Shown here: positions 5,610-6,693 of the stretch, piece by piece | Numbering within the stretch: the first letter of the stretch is position 1 | Layout of the letters: every line of letters begins with the position of its first letter | The notes under the pieces: model-generated | Told to the model about the DNA's origin: nothing | Database searches by the model: none | What the model saw: only the letters and a program-made list of their open reading frames with translations | From: Actinomycetes bacterium | GTDB lineage: Bacteria; Actinomycetota; Acidimicrobiia; Acidimicrobiales; Bog-793 | Assembly: GCA_021785095.1 (NCBI GenBank) | Contig: JAJYGM010000135.1 | Span: 1-6,693, forward strand | Length of the DNA: 6,693 nucleotides | Reading direction: 5' to 3' | Position numbers and translations under genes: made by a program

Positions 5610-6109
5610 GCCCCGCACGCCCCACCCCGGAGCGGCCCCACGGGCTCCTGCTCGAGATCGACCACGTCGCGATCGCGGTCGCCGACATGGAGGCTGCGGT
5701 CGCGTGGTACGAGGAGGTGCTCGGGGCCGCCGTCGCGCATCGCGAAGTCGTGGAGTCCGATGGGGTGGAGGAGGTGCTCCTCGCCGTGGCCGAGTCGTTC
5801 GTGCAGCTCGTGGCGCCGACGAGCCCCGACTCGACCGTGGCGCGCTTCCTCGAGCGTCACGGGGAGGGCCTCCACCATGTCGGCTACCGAGTAGCGAGCT
5901 GCGAGGCCGCACTCGCCGCGGCGGTTGCCGCGGGCGCCGTCCCGATCGACCAGGTTCCCCGGCCCGGCTCCCGGGGTACCACGGTCGCCTTCCTGCACCC
6001 GAAGAGCGCACTCGGCACCTTGATCGAACTGGTCGAGGTCGGCGCAGAAGAGGCGAGCCGCGCGTCCGGCGCCACGCCGCCCGAGGGCGCACCCGAGTCG
6101 CGGGCCTGA
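5606..6109 (+). CDS. Ethylmalonyl-CoA/methylmalonyl-CoA epimerase (VOC family)
   Basis: This is a metal-dependent epimerase of the glyoxalase/VOC fold that interconverts (R) and (S) methylmalonyl-CoA; homologues also act on ethylmalonyl-CoA. In the ethylmalonyl-CoA pathway it would turn the (2S) product of Ccr into the (2R) form needed by the mutase. The 167-residue protein has two VOC halves. The four metal ligands known from the Propionibacterium enzyme (His, Gln, His, Glu) are visible: His20 in EIDHVAIAV, Gln67 in SFVQLVAP, His91 in GLHHVGYRV and Glu141 in LIELVEV. The family GTTVAFLHPKSALGTLIEL segment is also present (124-142). Residues after about 147 form an Ala/Glu/Ser-rich tail of no recognised function. 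The ATGA overlap with ccr makes co-translation and a shared pathway likely. Substrate preference (methyl versus ethyl) cannot be decided from the sequence. Confidence 0.93.
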   Translation: MSPARPTPERPHGLLLEIDHVAIAVADMEAAVAWYEEVLGAAVAHREVVESDGVEEVLLAVAESFVQLVAPTSPDSTVARFLERHGEGLHHVGYRVASCEAALAAAVAAGAVPIDQVPRPGSRGTTVAFLHPKSALGTLIELVEVGAEEASRASGATPPEGAPESRA

Positions 6110-6115
6110 GGGACG

Positions 6116-6152
6116 GCCAGCCCCCGGGGGGCCTCCGGCCCGCCCTGCTGGC
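6116..6152 (+). terminator. Possible hairpin terminator after the epimerase gene
   Basis: An outer stem GCCAGC (6116-6121) and GCTGGC (6147-6152) encloses an inner hairpin GGGCC-TCC-GGCCC (6129-6141). It begins 6 nt after the epimerase stop codon. There is no T-tract, so if it terminates transcription it would be of the U-less kind reported in high-GC actinobacteria. Chance GC pairing is the alternative. Confidence 0.35.
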
Positions 6153-6164
6153 TCACGCGTACCC

Positions 6165-6183
6165 GGCAGTGCGCGCGACTGCC
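6165..6183. promoter_or_regulatory. Inverted repeat upstream of the Fur-family gene
   Basis: GGCAGT (6165-6170) and ACTGCC (6178-6183) form a perfect 6-bp inverted repeat around a GCGCGCG spacer, centred about 52 bp before the fur-family GTG. The position suits an operator or a second terminator arm. It does not resemble the A/T-rich Fur or Zur boxes I know, so autoregulation through it is only a possibility. Confidence 0.3.
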
Positions 6184-6213
6184 CCCACCTGCGACCCGCT
6201 CCCACCCCCGGGC

Positions 6214-6219
6214 TATCGT
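6214..6219 (+). promoter_or_regulatory. Candidate -10 box for a leaderless fur-family mRNA
   Basis: TATCGT ends exactly 6 nt before the GTG at 6226, so the predicted transcript begins at the start codon. There is no Shine-Dalgarno sequence in front of this GTG, only CGCGCG. The spacing is the same as at the sortase gene. Confidence 0.5.
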
Positions 6220-6225
6220 CGCGCG

Positions 6226-6693
6226 GTGGCCTCCGACGAGACCAGGGGCCGGCTCTTGGCTGCCGGGCAGCGCATCACGCCGCAGCGCGACGTGATCGCT
6301 GGCGCGCTCGAGGACGCGGGAAGGCCGCTCACGGCACACGAGCTGGCCGCACGACTGGAGTTCGTCTCGCCCGGTATCGGGCGGGCGACGGTGTTCCGGA
6401 CGCTGCAGTCGCTCCAGGCCGCCGGGGTCGTCGAGCGGATCGCGCTCCCCGGCGACCAGCCCGCCTACCTCATCTGCGCGAACCCGCGCCACCACCACCA
6501 TCTCGTCTGCCGGTCCTGCGGCGTCGTCGAGGAGCTGGCCGAGGACGAGGTTGCGGCCTTCCTCGGCCAACTGGAGCGGCGCCATCGCTTCACCGTCGAC
6601 CATGTCAGCTTCGACATCTACGGACGCTGTGCGACCTGCGCGGCCGGGGACGCTGCCGGCTCGGGCGCGCGCGGAGTCCCACGCGCGGTCGGG
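6226..6693 (+). CDS. Fur-family metal-responsive regulator (open at window end)
   Basis: Fur-family proteins are dimeric repressors that sense Fe, Zn, Mn, Ni or peroxide. From GTG 6226 I read 156 residues with no stop before the window ends. The winged helix includes RITPQRDVIAGALEDAGRPL (16-35, start of the DNA-binding domain) and the recognition helix IGRATVFRTLQSLQAAGVV (51-69), where Phe replaces the usual Tyr of TVYR. The dimerisation and metal domain shows HHHHLVCRSCG (89-99) with Cys95/Cys98, His126 in VDHVSFDIYG, and a second pair Cys135/Cys138 in GRCATC. The two CxxC pairs mark a structural zinc site. The family is usually about 140-150 residues and residues after 140 are low complexity, so the stop is probably just outside. 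Zur or Fur cannot be chosen from the sequence alone. The start is fixed by the GTG directly after TATCGT and the good N-terminal match. Confidence 0.9.
   Translation, partial: MASDETRGRLLAAGQRITPQRDVIAGALEDAGRPLTAHELAARLEFVSPGIGRATVFRTLQSLQAAGVVERIALPGDQPAYLICANPRHHHHLVCRSCGVVEELAEDEVAAFLGQLERRHRFTVDHVSFDIYGRCATCAAGDAAGSGARGVPRAVG

Noticed and set aside
5037..6603. Minus-strand open frames opposite ccr, epimerase and the fur-family gene
   Set aside because: All overlap genes with identified active-site or metal-binding residues, and none shows a domain of its own.
1..6693. tRNA, rRNA, insertion sequence or prophage content
   Set aside because: I saw no transposase, integrase or terminal inverted repeats, and no RNA gene-like segments. 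Nearly all bases are taken by ordinary coding sequence of uniform composition.

Overview
The window is strongly GC-rich, with third codon positions almost all G or C, and is densely packed with genes. The gene set fits an uncultured high-GC actinobacterium. It combines a class E sortase, a system I cytochrome c maturation ABC transporter (CcmA/CcmB), a Streptomyces-like crotonyl-CoA carboxylase/reductase, and start codons placed directly after TANNNT -10 boxes. My best guess is Acidimicrobiia or a related uncultured lineage. That is an inference from general resemblance; no marker gene is present.

Layout. Positions 1-1316, minus strand: ccmB (its 3' end is outside the window) and ccmA, overlapping by 11 bp. 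Positions 1317-1462: a divergent intergenic region with short direct and inverted repeats. Positions 1463-2470, plus strand: a class E sortase with an added C-terminal membrane module. Positions 2469-2618: three tandem 21-bp repeats, a likely promoter, and a possible 22-codon leader ORF. Positions 2619-4258: a TetR-family regulator and a class I SAM methyltransferase joined by a GTGA overlap. Positions 4269-6109: ccr (crotonyl-CoA carboxylase/reductase) and an ethylmalonyl-/methylmalonyl-CoA epimerase joined by an ATGA overlap. Positions 6110-6225: a noncoding gap with two inverted repeats. Positions 6226-6693: a Fur-family metalloregulator that is still open at the window edge.

How the genes work together. 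CcmA and CcmB form the transporter part of cytochrome c maturation. Ccr makes (2S)-ethylmalonyl-CoA from crotonyl-CoA, CO2 and NADPH. The epimerase can interconvert ethylmalonyl-CoA and methylmalonyl-CoA stereoisomers. Together they are two consecutive steps of the ethylmalonyl-CoA pathway, or a supply route for extender units. The mutase and later enzymes are not in the window. The TetR regulator and methyltransferase lie directly upstream and may be functionally linked, but nothing in the sequence proves it.

The most notable non-gene signal is that four plus-strand starts (sortase, the small ORF before tetR, ccr, fur) each follow a TANNNT hexamer by exactly 6 or 7 nt. This is the architecture of leaderless mRNAs. 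No clearly new multi-gene system is evident. The most unusual spot is the region around tetR, with in-phase 21-bp repeats over the predicted -35 region, a coupled leader ORF, and two further short repeats inside the flanking coding sequences.
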